Positions 1-10,630 of a stretch of DNA of 64,000 nucleotides are shown one piece after another (the stretch's first letter is position 1; every line of letters begins with the position of its first letter). Below the pieces are notes generated by a model. That model was not told the DNA's origin. It ran no database searches and saw nothing but the letters and a program-made list of their open reading frames with translations. Source of the DNA: Adiantum capillus-veneris (taxonomy: Eukaryota; Streptophyta; Polypodiopsida; Polypodiales; Pteridaceae); NCBI GenBank assembly GCA_014529385.2, contig CM043944.1:172548740-172612739 (forward strand). Reading direction: 5' to 3'. The translations under genes and the position numbers were made by a program.

Positions 1-81
1 TCCATCTGGGAGTTGTTGTCTCTAGAGGAGTGAGCCACTCAGCTGGTAAGGCCTCTGTGACGTCCTGGCACATGCTCTGCA

Positions 82-665
82 TGTCACAAAACGGGAGCGT
101 ACACGAGCACTTAGAAAATCTGAAAATTATAATACTTTGCAAACATGAGAGAAGGGAGAAGATCGACACAGTATTGGGGACCAAAAGATGGGCTGGTCCC
201 CCCCCGTTAAGAGTATTCTTTTATTCAGGGAGAATTCTTATACAAGCACGAGAACCCGAGGAAACCCCTCCGTTCTGTAACCTTAGACCCGAAGGTCGTG
301 CTTTCCCGTAAAGGGCTTGGGCACAAGGCCGTTCCTTCCCGTAAGGGACTTAGGCGCGAAGCCGTACTTTCCCGTAAGGGACTTAGGCGTGAAGCCGTAC
401 TTTCCGTGAAGGGCCTTCCCGTAAGACGGGAGATTCCTACAAAACAAACCACACAAAGCAACAATTCTCAATGCGTATCAACACCTTATACATGTCGCTC
501 CTTGCTCAGAGAATCGACCTCCGTACTTAGTCGTCACGCGAACACTTGCAACTTCCGTCGCCAGTCTCTACTCCAGAATCCCAGCGCTACCACTTTCTGC
601 TGCTCTCGGCTTGTTGAAAACTGGAACGCTGGCTTACCCTTTTATAGGGTTTGGCACCCGGCGGG
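82..665 (-). repeat. 3' LTR of gypsy A, truncated in U3
   Basis: This aligns to 4209-4752 of the 5' LTR, including a CCCGTAAGGGACTTAGGCG-type repeated stretch and a TATA-like motif read on the minus strand (TATAAAAGGG, from ACCCTTTTATAGGGT near 640). Similarity stops at about 665, where a pol-derived segment begins. The sequence facing the internal domain is therefore a deletion breakpoint and not a normal LTR start. The short CCCGTAAGGGACTTAGGCG unit occurs once more here than in the other LTR. Confidence 0.85.
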
Positions 666-927
666 AACCGTCCCGAATGGAATAGGGAAACTCATTCTCT
701 CCACGATGTAGCTTTCCCCAAATGGTGGAGAAATCTGGATCATTCGGATACAAATCTGGTAGTGCTTCTAATTCGGATACAAATCAAGCCACACATATGG
801 CTTGATGGTGGTAGAGATAACCGTCCCGAATGGAATAGGGAAACTCATTCTCTCCACGATGTAGCTTTCCCCAAATGGTGGAGAAATCTGGATCATTCGG
901 ATACAAATCTGGTAGTGCTTCTAATTC
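666..927 (-). repeat. Duplicated 109-bp pol segment at the deletion junction
   Basis: Positions 666-774 and 819-927 are near-identical copies of 109 bp, offset by 153 bp and separated by 44 bp. The second copy lies inside the RT/RNase H reading frame (the part after RNase H), so the first copy is an extra piece of pol between RNase H and the LTR. It probably arose when the integrase-containing part was lost. Confidence 0.85.
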
Positions 928-2394
928 TTGGTGATACACCGAAGTGATAGCGTTCACCCTTGGCCGCCTAGACAATGCGTCCGCGACCACATTCTTACTC
1001 CCAGCCGTGTGAAGGATCTGGAAGTGAAACATAGACAAAAAGTTTGCCCATCTCATCTGCTTTTCAGATAGTTTCTTTTGCGTAAGAAAATACCGCAAAC
1101 TCTGGTGATCAGTCTTGATCAGAAAATCCGCTCCTAGAAGATAGTGCTTCCAGTTGGATAAGGCGTGAATCGCAGTCGTGAGTTCCTTTTCGTAGATTGA
1201 TGCATGCAACTCTGCATCCTTAAGCCGTCTGCTTTCGTAGGCCACTGCATGGCCTTCCTGGTTTAACACTGCTCCGATGCAATCGCCTGAAGCGTCGTAG
1301 TGAACCTCAAATGGTTTCCTTAAGTCAGGCACTATCAAAATAGGTCCATGGCTTAGCAAGTACTTGAGCCGATCAAAAGCTCCTTGTTGTCTCGATCCCC
1401 ATCTGAAAGGAATCTTCTTCTTTGTCAAATCATGAAGTGGTCTTGCTACATGAGCAAATCCTCGGACAAACCTTCGATAATACGAACATAATCCCAGGAA
1501 ACTACGTACATCATGTACCGTAGTGGGAATAGGCCAATCTTCTACCACTCGGATCTTGGCAGGATCCATACTCACTTGATTGTGAGAGACTATATGGCCG
1601 AGATAGTGTATCTCTGAGAGAAAGAACTCGCTCTTCTTTGCATTCACATGCAACTCATGCTTTCGCAATTCTTGAAACACTAAGTCCAAGTGCTTCTGAT
1701 GTTCCTCTTTTGACTTAGAGAAGATGAGCATGTCGTCAAAGAATACTCCCGTAAAAGCTCGATACGGGCTGAAAATGCGGTCCATCATGCGATTGAACGT
1801 CGCAGGAGCATTAGTCAAGCCGAAAGGCATTACCAAAAATTCATATAGTCCAAAGGTTGTGCGGAAAGCAGTCTTATGGACATCCTCAGGGGCGATCCGT
1901 ATCTGGTGATACCCACTCTTTAAGTCTATGCGACTAAAGACACTTGCACCCTGCAACTTATCAAGTATATCATCAATCCGAGGGATCGGAAAGCGATTCT
2001 TGACTGTGATCTTGTTTAAAGACCTAAAGTCTATGCACATTCGAAACGTGCCATCTTTCTTCTGCACCAGTAGAACTGGAGAACAGTAGGGTGAAGCACT
2101 TGGCCGTACTAACCCTTTCTCTAGAAGCTCGTTGACTTGCTTCAAAATTTCCTCTTGCTGAGCAAGACTTACCCGATAAGGGGGTTGATTGGGAGGCGAG
2201 CTACCCGGTATGAGATCTATGCGGTGATCTTCCGGGCGTACCGGAGGGAGTTCATCAGGAAGTGTTTCCGTGAAACTATCTTTGTACTTTTCAATAAATT
2301 GAAGACGCTTAATTTCCAGACTAGAGAGAGAGTCCCTACTAGTTTTATCCTTCTCACGTGCAAGAATCAAGTAAGCAGAAACACACTTCTTCAT
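784..2394 (-). pseudogene. Gypsy A pol: reverse transcriptase and RNase H
   Basis: A 536-codon open frame. Visible RT motifs are a VQKKDG strand, CIDFRSLNKIT, SRIDLKSGYHQIR, the MPFGLTNAPATF block and an active site reading VFFDDM (1728-1745), a variant of the common Y-[VL]-D-D. RNase H follows with a YDAS strand, KTDHQSLRYFL and VADALSRR. The frame ends shortly after RNase H, where the zinc-binding and catalytic parts of integrase should begin. It resembles Metaviridae-type pol and would make DNA from the element RNA in virus-like particles. The absence of integrase and the fusion to duplicated sequence mark a relic, although this stretch itself has no internal stop. Confidence 0.9.
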
Positions 2395-2433
2395 TTCTTT
2401 CTTAATGGAGATATGGCTTACAATTGGGAACTG

Positions 2434-2988
2434 CTAATCTCCTGCATCAGCATGAATCTTTATTTTCTTACCCCCATGATCAAAAGTGAGGGTCTTTTCC
2501 ACATAATCGGGAATAGGTGTCATGTGGAAGTGCCATGGCATACCCAAGATGATATCACATCCCTCGATGGGTGCCATCAAAAATGATTCGCGGTCCTTGT
2601 ACTCGCCAATCCGAAGATTGAGCTGTCCTTGCACGGGAGGTGCATTGGTTGTCAACCCCTCGAATGCCGATCCGGATGTAATCGGTGTGCCAAGCTGAGC
2701 CGGTGTGAGGCACAATCGTTCCGCAGTATCCAGGGAGATGAAGTTATCCGTGGATCCTGGATCATAAAGAATCAGTACTCGCTGGTTGTTCAAAGACCCC
2801 CAGCCCTTCAGAAGTTGACGCTTCCCTTTCTCCGTTTCTGTGTTTCCTTGAACATCTGGAATTGAGTTCGAGCTTGGTGGTGCGGGTTCCTTCCTTGCTT
2901 TCTCTTGCCTCGTAGAGGCTTGCTCTTGCCGTTGCTGCTTTAGCGGGAATCCGGTTTCATATGTCCTTTCTCGCCAGAGTGGAAGCAT
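2434..2988 (-). pseudogene. Gypsy A gag-protease region
   Basis: This 184-codon frame contains a retropepsin-like fold. The usual D-[ST]-G catalytic triplet reads D-P-G in LYDPGSTDNFIS, and the flap-side motif is IILGMPW. The Ser/Thr to Pro change next to the catalytic Asp suggests impaired activity. The N-terminal part is Gln- and Arg-rich, and a degenerate zinc-knuckle remnant sits at its start near 2985. It lies between gag and RT, as expected for a gypsy element, but it is out of frame with both and has separate stops. Confidence 0.8.
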
Positions 2989-4138
2989 CTTCCTTCCTCT
3001 CTGAAAGTTTGAGAAAGATACTTAGTTCGCTTGCCATTGCCCTCTGGCTTCTTAGGGTGATCATCCTCCCTAGATGGAGGACGTTTTCTTCCTTGGCTCC
3101 CATGTCATCGTAGACCCCTCTTTGTCTTGCACGATAAGTGCTTTGCTCCATTTTTCTGGGCGTCCCAGTTGAGTGCAAATCCTCAGCAATGATTGTTGAC
3201 TCCATCATCCTTTGAAGAGTATCATGCGGATACACCTTCATACTCTTTCGAAGCTGCGGTTGGAGACCCGCTTCGAACTTTCTTTTCTTTTCCTCGTCAG
3301 CAATCCTCATGAAGGGAGTGACCTTCAGAAGAACCGACCAATACTTGTCTACATAAGTCGTTACTCTTTCATGTTCCTTTTGGGCAAGCCAGTCCCATTC
3401 CTTCCGTATGTCCTCCTCGAAGTCAGGTGGAAGAAATTGTTCATAAAATTCAGATTTGAAGCTCTCTCAAGTTCTGGCCTGAGAACCTTCCAGAATCTTG
3501 GCTAACCACCAATTACTTGCCGTTTCCTTGAGGTGCATCTCCACATGGCGTAATTTGGATCTTTCTGTGAAGTTCCCATTGGTAAAGGCGACTTCAAACT
3601 GTCTGATGAAGGACAGTTCTTTGCAGATGTCTCTCCGTCCGTTGTAAGTTTCGAACTTGATGTCCTTGTCGCCCGATTTGAAGACTCTCATGCGATGTTG
3701 AGACTTGTGACCATGCTTCTTGAATCGAGGCTTATCTTTAGGTTGATGTAGGGTAGTGGCAGTAGTAGCGGCTTCCTTCTTCTGACGAGATGATCGAGAA
3801 GTAGAAGTATAATCAGGAGAGTAAGATGAAGATGAGATAGAGATGTCCTTGCTCTCGTCTAGCAAAGAGAGCGCTTTTTCCTGGCCTTTCCTTGAAGTAG
3901 GCCGTTCATTCCGATCCGAAGATCCTTTGTGCACCTCGGCACGTTCTTCTTCTCTTGCCTCCTGTGGTCTCACGCCAACAGTGTTGTCTGGATGCTTGGT
4001 TGCATCAGTTCCATTCGTTTTCTTCATTCCACCCAAAAGCTTTTGGACGTCTGGCAACAATAAGATTTGTTGCAAATCCGCAAGCTGAGCTTGCACTTGT
4101 TGAAGCTCCTCTTCAACGCTTCTCCCTTGGCCCGACAT
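2957..4138 (-). pseudogene. Gypsy A gag, broken
   Basis: The capsid-type reading frame begins at 4138 with MSGQGRSVEEELQQ, shortly after the primer-binding site. The N-terminus is a short coiled coil (EELQQVQAQLADLQQ), followed by a Ser/Arg-rich charged segment and a retrotransposon gag core with a W-W pair near TASNWWLAKI. An in-frame stop at 3467-3469 interrupts the core. The gag continues in the same general order through FEEDIRKEWDWLA-like sequence to 2957-3310, which ends in a degenerate zinc-knuckle region. In an intact element it would form the particle. Here it is a pseudogene. Confidence 0.8.
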
Positions 4139-4195
4139 GGTTCTTCCCGTTCTTCCCGGAATCGTCCTTCTTTGCAGAGAAAGAGAGGAGTCCGA

Positions 4196-4207
4196 GCTCT
4201 GATACCA
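4196..4207 (-). other. Primer-binding site of gypsy A (initiator tRNA-Met type)
   Basis: On the minus strand the bases read TGGTATCAGAGC, complementary to the 3' end of plant initiator tRNA-Met. One base separates the site from the LTR edge at 4209. This fixes the direction of the element. Confidence 0.92.
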
Positions 4208-4208
4208 C

Positions 4209-5020
4209 TGTCACAAAACGGGAGCGTACACGAGCACTTCGAAAATCTGAAAATTATAATACTTTGCAAACATGAGAGAAGGGAGAAGATCGACATAGTA
4301 TTGGGGACCAGAAGATGGGCTAGTCCCCCCCCCCGTTAAGAGTATTCTTTTATTCAGGGAGAATTCTTATACAAGCACGAGAACCCGAGGAAACCCCTCC
4401 GTTCTGTAACCTTAGACCCGAAGGTCGTGCTTTCCCGTAAAGGGCTTGGGCACAAGGCCGTTCCTTCCCGTAAGGGACTTAGGCGCGAAGCCGTACTTCC
4501 GTGAAGGGCCTTCCCGTAAGACGGGAGATTGCTGCAAAACAAACCACACAAAGCAACAATTCTCAATGCGTATCAACACCTAATACCTGTCGCTCCTTGC
4601 TCGGAGAATCAACCTCTGTACTTAGTCGTCACGCGAACACTTGCAACTTCCGTCGCCAGTCTCTACTCCAGAGTCCCAGCGCTACCGCTGCTCCCTGCTT
4701 GTTGAAAACTGGAACGCTGGCTTACCCTTTTATAGGGTCTGGCACCCGGTGGGAATAGAGGCCCAAAAAGCAGAGCCTTGCACCCGTCACCCATCATGTG
4801 ACGCATCAGGGGCACTCGTAACCCGGCCCTTTCCACCGAACTTACGGAAACTCCTTCGCGATGTTTACCGTCACCCATCAAATGACACATCAGAGTTTGT
4901 TCGTTCTTGATGGCAGTTCCTATAGCTACAATCTTTTTACAGTTCTTAGTGCACATAATAAGATATCCTAAAAAAAGAGATTAATCATTAAAAATAAGAA
5001 AAATAGTCCAATTAGCAACA
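4209..5020 (-). repeat. 5' LTR of gypsy A (812 bp)
   Basis: It begins TGTCACAAAACGGG on the plus strand and ends ATTAGCAACA, so it has TG...CA ends on either strand. A TATA-like TATAAAAGGG (minus strand, near 4735) would place transcription start inside the LTR. Its outer end (4970-5020) is similar to the end of the A2 LTR at 8100-8165, which supports the boundary. The flanking GTGCA is the presumed target duplication. Confidence 0.85.
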
Positions 5021-5025
5021 GTGCA

Positions 5026-5400
5026 CCCCTCTCATGCCTTGGAGCTGGATGCTCTATACCTCCTCTGGCAAACCTGAAAACTGAAGCCAGTCGCCTAGAG
5101 TGCGTGCTAGACCCACTCCATGGGACCACATAGTAGCCAACAACACCTGGTTGGCCACTACAACTCTGCCTGCCAAAGAGAGCGGTGCTGAACTCAAAGT
5201 GTAGCAACTTCCTCTTGATGGACTGGAGGAGAGTAGTCTGCTGCTCATAAGATAAGTCCAGGCCAACCTGACAGCCCAAGTAGCGAACTGCAGTCCCTGG
5301 GAGAATCCATCTGAAACCCTCACCTGGCAACCACTCAAGTGTAGGAGCATTGTCAACACAGAAAGCAATTGTCTTCCGGTTGTTACCTTTGACAATGTTT
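5026..5400 (-). pseudogene. LINE-type reverse transcriptase fragment
   Basis: Two overlapping minus-strand frames together show a typical plant LINE RT C-terminal stretch. One frame contains LPGTAVRYLGCQVGLDLSYE. After a frameshift the other contains SLAGRVVVANQVLLATMW. The fragment is truncated at both ends: gypsy A interrupts it downstream, and its upstream side joins directly to the gag sequence of another gypsy element. It is a relic with no complete ORF. Confidence 0.75.
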
Positions 5401-5451
5401 TTCTGACATCCATCGGCATCCTTCTCTTGGGGCTTCTTGAGACCGTCCAAG

Positions 5452-5794
5452 CATAGTTACCCGGAATGCGGAACGGGAACGGCGACGGGATCCCCGCGGA
5501 ACGGGGGAACGGCTAGGGGTTCGGAACGGGAACAGCGCGGAACGGGAGGTATAAAAAACACCCAAATAGTGCATTTTTTAGCTTCTTGTGTTTAAATACA
5601 AGGAGTATTAGAGTGCTTTGACTCTAATACTCACAAAAAACTCGTTTTGAAGACCATTCAATCTTGCTATGAAAAGGACTCTAATACTCACAAAAAACTC
5701 GTTTTGAAGACCATTCAATCTTGCTATGAAAAGGACTCTAATACTCACAAAAAACTCGTTTTGAAGACCATTCAATCTTGCTATGACTAGATGA

Positions 5795-5835
<41 letters not shown>

Positions 5836-6281
5836 CTCGAGAGAGTGAGAGGGAGAGGGAGAGATTTGAGAGAGTGGGAGGGAGAGGAAGAGAGCTTGAA
5901 GGCTTAAAGCCTTGAGCCTTGAGAGAGTGAGTCTTGAGAGGGAGAGAGGGAGAGAGCTTGAGCCTTGAGGATTAGCTTGTGGAGAGAAAGGGGGAAGGGG
6001 GCGCATTTTATGAGTCCTTGAGGCCTTGCACACTTCAAAAAGAAGCCCAAACATTTACTTCAATTTTTTCAATTTTTGCCAAATTTGTTTGTAGCCGTTG
6101 GCCGTTCCAGGGGCATTCCGGAACGTTTTGGGGGCGTTCGGAACGTTCCGGAACGGCCGTTCCGGTTTGCACTGGCCACCCGGAACGTCAAACGTTTCGG
6201 GACGTTTCGGAACGTTCGGGAAGGGAACTGCCCCCCCAGAACGCCGGAACGGGGGCTAGGGGGCGTTCCCCGGTAACTATG
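5452..6281. mobile_element. Non-autonomous hAT-like DNA element (830 bp)
   Basis: The 8-bp flank CGTCCAAG is duplicated exactly at 5444-5451 and 6282-6289. The ends are inverted repeats beginning CATAGTTACC, with one mismatch in the first 13 bases. An 8-bp duplication with short inverted repeats is characteristic of the hAT superfamily. No transposase frame is visible, so mobility would need a partner. The subterminal regions (about 5461-5550 and 6100-6270) are packed with GGAACG/CGTTCC motifs, plausible transposase-binding repeats. The middle contains three 57-bp tandem copies and a (GA)n tract. Confidence 0.88.
5621..5786. repeat. Three tandem 57-bp copies inside the hAT-like element
   Basis: The unit starts ACTCTAATACTCACAAAAAA and repeats at 5621, 5678 and 5735 with almost no divergence, the last copy being slightly shorter. 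It lies just before a (GA)n run at about 5798-5829. The translated frames over it are repeats without a recognisable product. Confidence 0.9.
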
Positions 6282-6448
6282 CGTCCAAGGCCTTCTGGAC
6301 ATCTAGCAGAGTAAGGAGGTGTTGCAACTCTGCAAGTTGAGCTCGTACTTGTTGAAGTTCTTCTTCAATGGTTCTCCCTTGACTCATCATGGATCTTCTC
6401 ATATCTTCTTAGAATCGTCCTCCTTTGCGAGAAAGAGAGGAGACCTTT

Positions 6449-6459
6449 CTCTGATACCA
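6449..6459 (-). other. Primer-binding site of gypsy A2
   Basis: The minus strand reads TGGTATCAGAG, matching initiator tRNA-Met, one base away from the LTR edge at 6461. Spacing and context are the same as in gypsy A, which supports a shared family. Confidence 0.85.
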
Positions 6460-6644
6460 CTATCACAAACTAGAGCGCACACAGACAATTAATAGGCTGA
6501 AAATAAACAGAATCTGACACAGAGAGAGAAGATCGACACAGTATTGGGAACCAGAAGATGGCGGGTCCCCCTCCTTATAGAGAATCTTTAGCAATGGGGA
6601 GAATCATTTACAAGCACAGGAACCGGAAGGAACCCCTTTGCTCT

Positions 6645-6818
6645 AGATCTCAGACTCGATGGTAGTTTCCTTCTCGCTCGGGAACTCAAGAGACTAGCTC
6701 TCTGCTCAGTAACCTTCCGGCTTGCTCTCAGAGATCTCAGACTCGATGGTAGTTTCCTTCTCGCTCAGGAACTCAAGAGACTAGCTCTCTGCTCAGTAAC
6801 CTTCCGGCTTGCTCTCAG
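6645..6818. repeat. Tandem duplication of 87 bp in the A2 LTR
   Basis: The segment starting AGATCTCAGACTCGATGG at 6645 is repeated from 6732 with about one substitution (CGCTCGGG versus CGCTCAGG). The very low divergence suggests a recent duplication. Confidence 0.92.
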
Positions 6819-7348
6819 AGAACAGGAGCTCTGCAAACCGTCTTGGATTTTGTTCGAATTTCCTCGAGCATAGGCCGAAGCCTCCTTGCTCCATTCTCAG
6901 AGTAAGAGTATTTGCAAAACATGAACACAATAGCAAACACTAGTAGAACTCATATACAAGTCGTCAGATGTTGCTCCAGCACAAAAAGCAACCTCCGATC
7001 GCAACCATGAACTTGTGGTGCTGTCGTGGTAGAATTTCCTAGTGCCTTCGCCAGTAGGGGCACCCTGAATCTGGGTCTTCAGATGCCCCAAGTGGGGGCA
7101 CTAGCTCTGCTTCTATAGGCCCTGCAGGCCCGTCAAGAATAGGGAGCGGGGGGGCTGAAAATCAAGAGGGTTGCTGGCTGCCTGCTGAGAATAGCCAGAA
7201 GGGGGCGATTCAGCTAATTTTAGCTAGGTGGATGGGGTGCCTAGACTCTAGAGAGCATTTGGAGTGCACGCCAAGAAAGGGAAGAGAGAGGTCGATCTTG
7301 CTGCCAGAATTAGCAGAAGAGTGAGTGCCCAGATTTTGCAGCTATATC

Positions 7349-7564
7349 CAGGGCTAGAAAAATACATTTTTCCTAACCAATCAAAATAAGGGGAAACTTG
7401 AAATTCTCCCGGTTTTTAGGTCAAAATTTGAAGCTTTTGCCGGTAATTACGCTAAAACTTGTGTAAATTTGCCGGTTTTCGTAAAGGCAAGCTCAAAATC
7501 TAACTGGGATTTTGTAATTTCAGCCGGTTAAAATACACTAGACCTCGGTTTTTTTCTAACACTG
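7349..7564. mobile_element. hAT-type MITE (216 bp)
   Basis: The 8-bp flank GCTATATC is duplicated exactly at 7341-7348 and 7565-7572. The element begins CAGGGCTAGAAAAA and its other end, read inverted, begins CAGTGTTAGAAAAA. Inside are several GCCGGTT-type motifs and no coding frame. Size, inverted ends and 8-bp duplication fit a hAT-derived miniature element inserted in the A2 LTR. Confidence 0.88.
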
Positions 7565-8165
7565 GCTATATCTGCAGGTTGGAGTGGGCGGCCAGGCAAT
7601 TTTTTAAAATGATTTGAACGTGTTCAAAACTTATGAGCTGAAAAAAATGATTGCACAAACACAGCCCAGGCGTCCTTGGATGCAATCTCTTGCACAGATG
7701 CAATGCAGACATAAGACTCCATTCCGGGAAAGCATCTGCTTTCCTGTAAAGCATTCAAAAAGCAACCTGCTTTTCATAAAGCATATGCATTTCTTCAAGC
7801 TGTGAGAATCCATCTTCATTCATGTGCTTGCATCTTACGCATAACTTTTACTCCGTTCGAATTTCCTCCTCCTCCTTGGACCATGGAATATTGCCTAACC
7901 GATGCTCCCACCACTCATCTCGTGACGCATCGGGAATATCCATTACCCGGCCTCTCTCACCGAACTTATGGAACAACTCCTTTGTGATGCTTATGGCTTT
8001 CTCAATCTTGTAGATCTATAGCTCCTAACTTAAGAGTTTTCATGTCCACAAATTTAAATAGTTCTAATTTCATCAAATAGAAATGACTCTGAAAAAAAGA
8101 CAATAGTCCTAATTTCATTAAAAAGAATTAACTCTGAAAAAAAGAAAATAGTCAATTTAGCAACA

Positions 8166-9022
8166 ATAAGAGGAATCAAGTACATCCATATTATAGTCTG
8201 CAGTGGGTATCGATGGCATGGAGGCAGAAAACAATACTTAACTGGAATGAAAATGCATTTGGAAGCCTTTAGGACTCTTAAAAGCTATGATTACAAAAGG
8301 ATTCATTACATGAGATGGAAACAGTTATAATTAGGTAGGGGTGAGCTCACTCCTTGGAGAGAGCGTGATACGGAATTCTCTAATGATTGCTTTTCCGCCT
8401 CCTTTTACGACACACTTGCCCTTCTTCCTTCTTTGACTTTAGCCAACTCTGCTGGTCTGTTTGTGAGCTGTAGTGGTGTCAACTCATCGACTATCCTTGT
8501 GTTCCTTGGAGGGAATTTTTCTGCATCGTTACTGTTATTATTTCGAATCTATCCGTGTAGACAACCTCTGCATGTGTGCCTTGTACAGTCTCTAACTCTA
8601 GGTATTTTCGATTTCAGAACTCCATGACCCATTGTTGTGGGCCCAATGCCCTTGAATCTCATAGTAAGGAGTGCACTTGCAGATGCAATACCCCTCTCTT
8701 TCCCTTTTGTTTGCAGAGCCAACAGATGGGTTACTCCAATTCAATTCATACTTTTGCAGCCTATTTTGAAATGAGCTTAACTTTTATGGATTTTTGCAAT
8801 GAGCAGTGTCAATGCTCATCGCTTTACTTTCCAAGGTAACTAGGTTTGGCCATTAAAAGAGTCTAGAGCAGCATTGTCGTATGTCACTTCTATGCCATTT
8901 TTGTTTCACTTGGACTTCCATTGCAACTTGCAAAAGTTCTTTAGCAACGTCATCTTAGTGCAATCTCGTTGGTAATAATTGATAGAGCATGTGGAAGGGT
9001 CCTTAATCTGAGGTTCTGACTG
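8166..9022 (+). promoter_or_regulatory. Upstream region of the bHLH gene
   Basis: About 850 bp lie between the A2 LTR edge and the bHLH start codon. It presumably contains the promoter and 5' leader. I see pyrimidine-rich stretches (8405-8440) but no unambiguous TATA box. An LTR end directly upstream could contribute promoter elements, but it faces away on the minus strand. The assignment rests on position only. Confidence 0.35.
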
Positions 9023-10566
9023 ATGGCAGCTATGGATGAATTGACTGACGGTTCAATGGCTGCATCTTGGCCAGATGTTGGGAAGCTTCACTGTAATCGA
9101 AACCAGCTTCCCATGTCAACAAGTGCTATGCACACGCTTGCTCACCAAGGTCTCTTTGAGCATCAAAGTGTTCTCTTCAAATCTGGCATTCCTGGTTGTT
9201 CTGGTTCCTCTGTCGAGAAACAAGGGTTGACTACAGAAGAATTTACTTCATCAAGTCTTCTGGGGGCTAACTATAGCACTGTGCAGCATTATCAGTCTGA
9301 GAGTTCACCATTGGCAGCCCATTTGAAACGTGACCTACGAATAGAGAGTGTAGACTCCTGTATGAGACAAACACAAACTAATGGCCTCATTCAACCACTC
9401 CACGAATTTCCAGAAGTCCCTCGTGATATGCTGCAGAAACTTCTACCAGGTAAGGTGTCCTCTAAATGTTACTGAATCAAGGTCACTCTTGTTAGCCCCT
9501 TTTTTCCATTCTTCCTACTTATTTTCGGGGCAGGGTCTGTGAAGCTTCCAAAACTCGAGAGATCCCCATCATTTGGCAGCAGTGGTAGTGAGAAGCCCCC
9601 TTGTCAGGATATTTCTTGTAGGTATCTATCAGCTGTGCCGCTGCCAAATGGAGGTGGAATCTTTTCATCATCATTTTCTTCAGGAGTTTTCAATGCAAAC
9701 CCTACCCATCTGTCAGTGGGGGGACACTATTTTGCAAAAGGACCTTGGATTGATGAAGTAAGTGTGCAAAGGTATCAAAGCAAGACAAGGAAGAGGGACA
9801 AGATCGTTGTGCATTGAACATTGTTAGTGACGCTTGTGCGATGCTGGCTTTAGTTTAACTCATGGATATGGTGTCACATTTTCAGCTTCATTGGTATGTG
9901 TAGGCCCATAACGATCCTTTAGAGAGAAGGTTTCATTTGTCAGAGCAAGCTCATGGACGGCAGATCAGATCCATCTCTCAGCACTCACCCATACAGGTTC
10001 TTATGTCCCTTTGGTTGCGTATTTGTTGAGTGCCGTGTTATGAGGTTCTTATCAATAAGCTATCTGTCGTATCGTTATCTGCTATTTACTATTGTATGTG
10101 GTCAGCAGTCTCATGGTGTGGCAGCCTCGGTTCCTGGAGCAGCTAGGCCTCGCACAAGAGCTCGCCGTGGCCAAGCCACAGATCCACATAGCATTGCGGA
10201 AAGGGTATGCATAGCTATTATTTGCTTGTAAATAGTATGCGAGCTACTGCACCGAGTGTTGAACTGTCCATGTATGGTAGAAACGACGGGAGAGAATTAC
10301 AAATGCAATGAAGGAGTTACACGAGCTTGTTCCAACTTTAAACAAGGTGAACAAAAACTATGAGTGCCTATGCAGTAGATAGTTTGAATGTAAAAAGTTT
10401 AATGCAGCGCAGAGCTGCTCAGGATGGAGTGTGATAAATATTTTTAATACTTGCCAAGGTGGTTGTACACATGAATGTTGCTTTTGTGTAAAACATGCAG
10501 GCAGATAGGATTGCTTTCGTGGAGGATGTTATTGAGTATGTCAAGTTTTTACAATTGCAGACAAAG

Positions 10567-10630
<64 letters not shown>

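Larger units (their letters stand above)
82..5020 (-). mobile_element. Ty3/gypsy element A, internally deleted (no integrase)
   Basis: An LTR pair, a primer-binding site and gag, protease and RT/RNase H reading frames all face the minus strand. The complete 5' LTR lies at 4209-5020. The 3' LTR at 82-665 lacks roughly its first 230 bp. Both LTRs share the plus-strand edge TGTCACAAAACGGGAGCG. The flanks CTGCA (77-81) and GTGCA (5021-5025) look like a 5-bp target duplication with one mismatch. The internal region stops just after RNase H, so integrase and the normal pol 3' end are missing and a duplicated pol segment abuts the 3' LTR. The right flank is LINE-like sequence, so the element probably inserted into a LINE relic. 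It cannot be autonomous. Confidence 0.88.
5401..6390 (-). pseudogene. Start of gag of gypsy A2, split by a hAT-like element
   Basis: The reading frame starts at 6390 (MMSQGRTIEEELQQ) and is a close relative of the gypsy A gag start. It runs to 6282, is interrupted by the transposon at 5452-6281, and resumes at 5443-5401 (LKKPQEKDADGC). It then passes without a gap into LINE RT sequence. Only about 50 gag codons remain. The rest of this second element is absent, apart from its primer-binding site and LTR to the right. Confidence 0.75.
6461..8165 (-). repeat. LTR of gypsy A2, enlarged by a MITE and a duplication
   Basis: The left edge TATCACAAACTAGAGCG and the following GAGAAGATCGACACAGTATT match the gypsy A LTR. 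The right part (7895-8165), with GTGACGCATC, ACCCGGCC and ATTTAGCAACA, matches the outer end of that LTR. The middle is unrelated and makes it about twice as long. Part of the extra length is a hAT-type MITE and a tandem duplication. The canonical TG has mutated to TA at the edge. No partner LTR is visible in the window. Confidence 0.7.

Noticed and set aside
1-81. Left edge as continuation of the LINE RT
   Set aside because: A minus-strand frame is open, but 27 codons without a recognisable LINE motif are too little to assign.
298-711. 137-codon frame in the gypsy A LTR
   Set aside because: It runs over the repeated CCCGTAAGGGACTTAGG units of the LTR and is not conserved in the partner LTR.
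5608-6054. Minus-strand frame with repeated ARLNGLQNEFFVSIRV
   Set aside because: It is a translation of the 57-bp tandem repeat and GA run in the hAT-like element.
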